DNA of 64,000 bases, taken from assembly GCA_963682055.1 (NCBI GenBank), contig OY821750.1:26544402-26608401 (forward strand), in the 5' to 3' direction. Of this stretch, positions 62,424 to 64,000 are shown piece by piece. Made by a program: the position numbers and the translations under genes. Each line of letters begins with the position of its first letter. Within the stretch, counting starts at the first letter, position 1. The stretch comes from Primula veris. Taxonomy: Eukaryota; Streptophyta; Magnoliopsida; Ericales; Primulaceae. A model generated the notes under the pieces. The model was not told the origin of the DNA, made no database searches, and was given only the letters and a program-made list of their open reading frames with translations.

Positions 62424-62569
62424 GCCCAATGCCTTCATCTATATTGGTTGGCGGGTCCAATAAAAATAAAAAGAACACACGAAATACATATTAAAAAAGA
62501 AAGAATTCAGTGAAAAAAAAAATTAAAGGTGGATTGTGCAATGCCTTCAGCTGTATTGGTTGGCGGGTC
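62424..62569. repeat. 34-bp direct repeat pair, 112 bp apart
   Basis: 62424-62457 and 62536-62569 share CAATGCCTTCA(T/G)CT(A/G)TATTGGTTG and the following GCGGGTC. The second copy leads into unique DNA that ends at the junction of the LKR/SDH duplicate (62716). Confidence 0.75.
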
Positions 62570-62715
62570 TTGATTTTGGCACGAAGACTGTCCTGGATCA
62601 TGGTATGATGGCCCTGTCATGTTTTGAAAAAATGGCTAGCCAAAATTTTCATAAAAAGGATTCGCCTGGTTTAGGTCGAATGATTGGCCAAATTTTGGAT
62701 AAAACCCCAAATTTT

Positions 62716-64000
62716 GAGTCGACAGTTATCTTCTACTATATATTATGAACCGGTATTTTATTAAACAATAATACACTCAATTCTTCAAAGCAATATTGAT
62801 GTTTCTCATTGTTTCTTTATTCCAACTTTCTTACTAAATATTTGACAAGAACCAAGTGTTTCGCCGAGACTTCTCTCTTTTAATTTACGAACAAAATGGT
62901 TTGATGTCACTACAGTAATTTCTCCTTTAGACAACAAAATAGAAAGAAAAACTTGGTTCAGGACTAGAAATCCTCCCAAATATCTCACGCCTAAAGACTC
63001 ATGATGAAGTTTCTATCCCAAAATATTAATGCACATAACAAATTAAAAACAAAAACAAAATGGTCAAGCAGCTCAGAATACTTACTCCGAGTCAGCGTCT
63101 CGCATACGACGAATGTATTCATAAAAAGGAGTAAGAGATCCCCCGTGTGCTATACAAGCTCTCTTTAGATGTGGTGGTAATTCTTCAATATCCTTCATTG
63201 AAGCCAAATTCCCAATAAATCGGGATAGTATATCACCAAAGTGTTGAGAAGCCTTTCACCAATAAAATAAATTTTTGACGTTATAAAACTTGGTCAAACA
63301 ATTTAATGTTGCTACTCACTCATATTAACTCCGCAAAAGAAAGTGATGTTAAAAATGATTTTTTATCTCACCTCTTTTGCGAACTCTGTTGGAAGTATAT
63401 CCACAGCCAAACATATTATACCGGAACCCTCCATGTCATCATGATAAGTATTACTCACTGGATCATATCTGTAAAAGAGACATTACCAGACAAAACCTCA
63501 CATAAGCCTTCCAACTTACTGATTTTCCCTGTGTTCCATTTATAGAAAACTCGCTTCAGAATGGCTTAGAGCTCACTCTTTGTTCATAGACGTAAAGATA
63601 CTTGTGACGTCTGGCTGAAAAGCTCAAAGCTAGATTTTATGCTCTGAGGTGCCCTTTTTGGGTTCCAAAACAAGAAAAGAATAAGTGTTGGTTTTAATTT
63701 TATTTTCGAAAAAAATTAAACAGTACTACTTTATACTTAAAAAATGACGAACGATGATATCACAATGGTTCTTTATGATTATTAGCGATTGTGTTTTTTT
63801 GGTAAATTTTCAATTCTAGACTTTGGGTTTCACTTTATATTTGCATAAGTTTATTGAGTTATGTGTTTTATTGCTCTTAAGTTTGAACTTAGTGATTATG
63901 AAATATACGATGTTGTTTAGATATACAATTATCTTTATTAATACAATTATAATTTTAAGCAAAACTCAAATATAATGGAGCTTATGAACGACTATAATTT
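62716..64000 (-). pseudogene. Partial duplicate of LKR/SDH exons 9-10 (truncated by window edge)
   Basis: It is identical to 44513-45797 except at 62818, 62910 and 63387. It carries exon 10 (63086-63252) and exon 9 (63372-63468) with intact splice sites, intron 9, and at 63969-64000 the first bases of the retrocopy found in intron 8 of the real gene. The exon mismatch at 63387 is silent (ACC to ACA, Thr). Exons 11-24 are absent on its left: the match ends abruptly at GAGTCGAC. Whether more 5' exons follow lies beyond the window. It is either a recent partial duplication or an assembly duplicate. Confidence 0.93.

Overview
The window is nuclear DNA from a flowering plant, most likely a eudicot. 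It is AT-rich, has many spliced introns with GT-AG borders, carries a plant bifunctional lysine-degradation gene and a plant-type large ARF-GEF, and is full of plant transposons (FAR1/MULE, plant mobile domain, Stowaway-like MITEs, solo LTRs, LINE). I cannot name the species.

Two large genes look intact. On the + strand, 8387-32696 encodes a BIG5/MIN7/BEN1-like Sec7 ARF guanine-nucleotide exchange factor. The 33 exons I could join give one open frame of 5256 nt (1751 aa). On the - strand, 49964-36266 encodes bifunctional lysine-ketoglutarate reductase/saccharopine dehydrogenase (LKR/SDH): 24 exons, 3165 nt, 1054 aa, including one GC-AG intron. The genes are convergent. A LINE fragment (33.4-34.6 kb) and a long-TIR element (34.7-35.4 kb) lie between their 3' ends.

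Left flank (1-7 kb): a decayed FAR1-transposase-SWIM-OTU MULE on the - strand, then a run of short palindromes, then a decayed plant-mobile-domain gene on the - strand. An unusual element with inverted ends, filled with about 1.4 kb of ~20-bp tandem units, abuts the latter. The BIG5 promoter and leader follow. The leader holds three tandem copies of an intron-like unit.

Right flank (50-64 kb): about 6 kb of intergenic DNA with a MITE and low-complexity repeats, then a second decayed FAR1/MULE/OTU transposase on the + strand. This is split by a 2.1-kb solo LTR (5-bp duplication CATTG). Removing the LTR and one duplication copy restores the reading frame across the break. A second solo LTR (1.16 kb, duplication AAGAT) follows. 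Last comes a near-identical second copy (3 mismatches in 1285 bp) of the part of LKR/SDH that holds exons 9 and 10, cut off by the window edge.

The two genes have unrelated cellular roles (vesicle traffic at the trans-Golgi/early endosome; cytosolic lysine catabolism). I see no sign of a shared pathway. The interest of the window lies in layered insertions and duplications around and inside otherwise intact genes.
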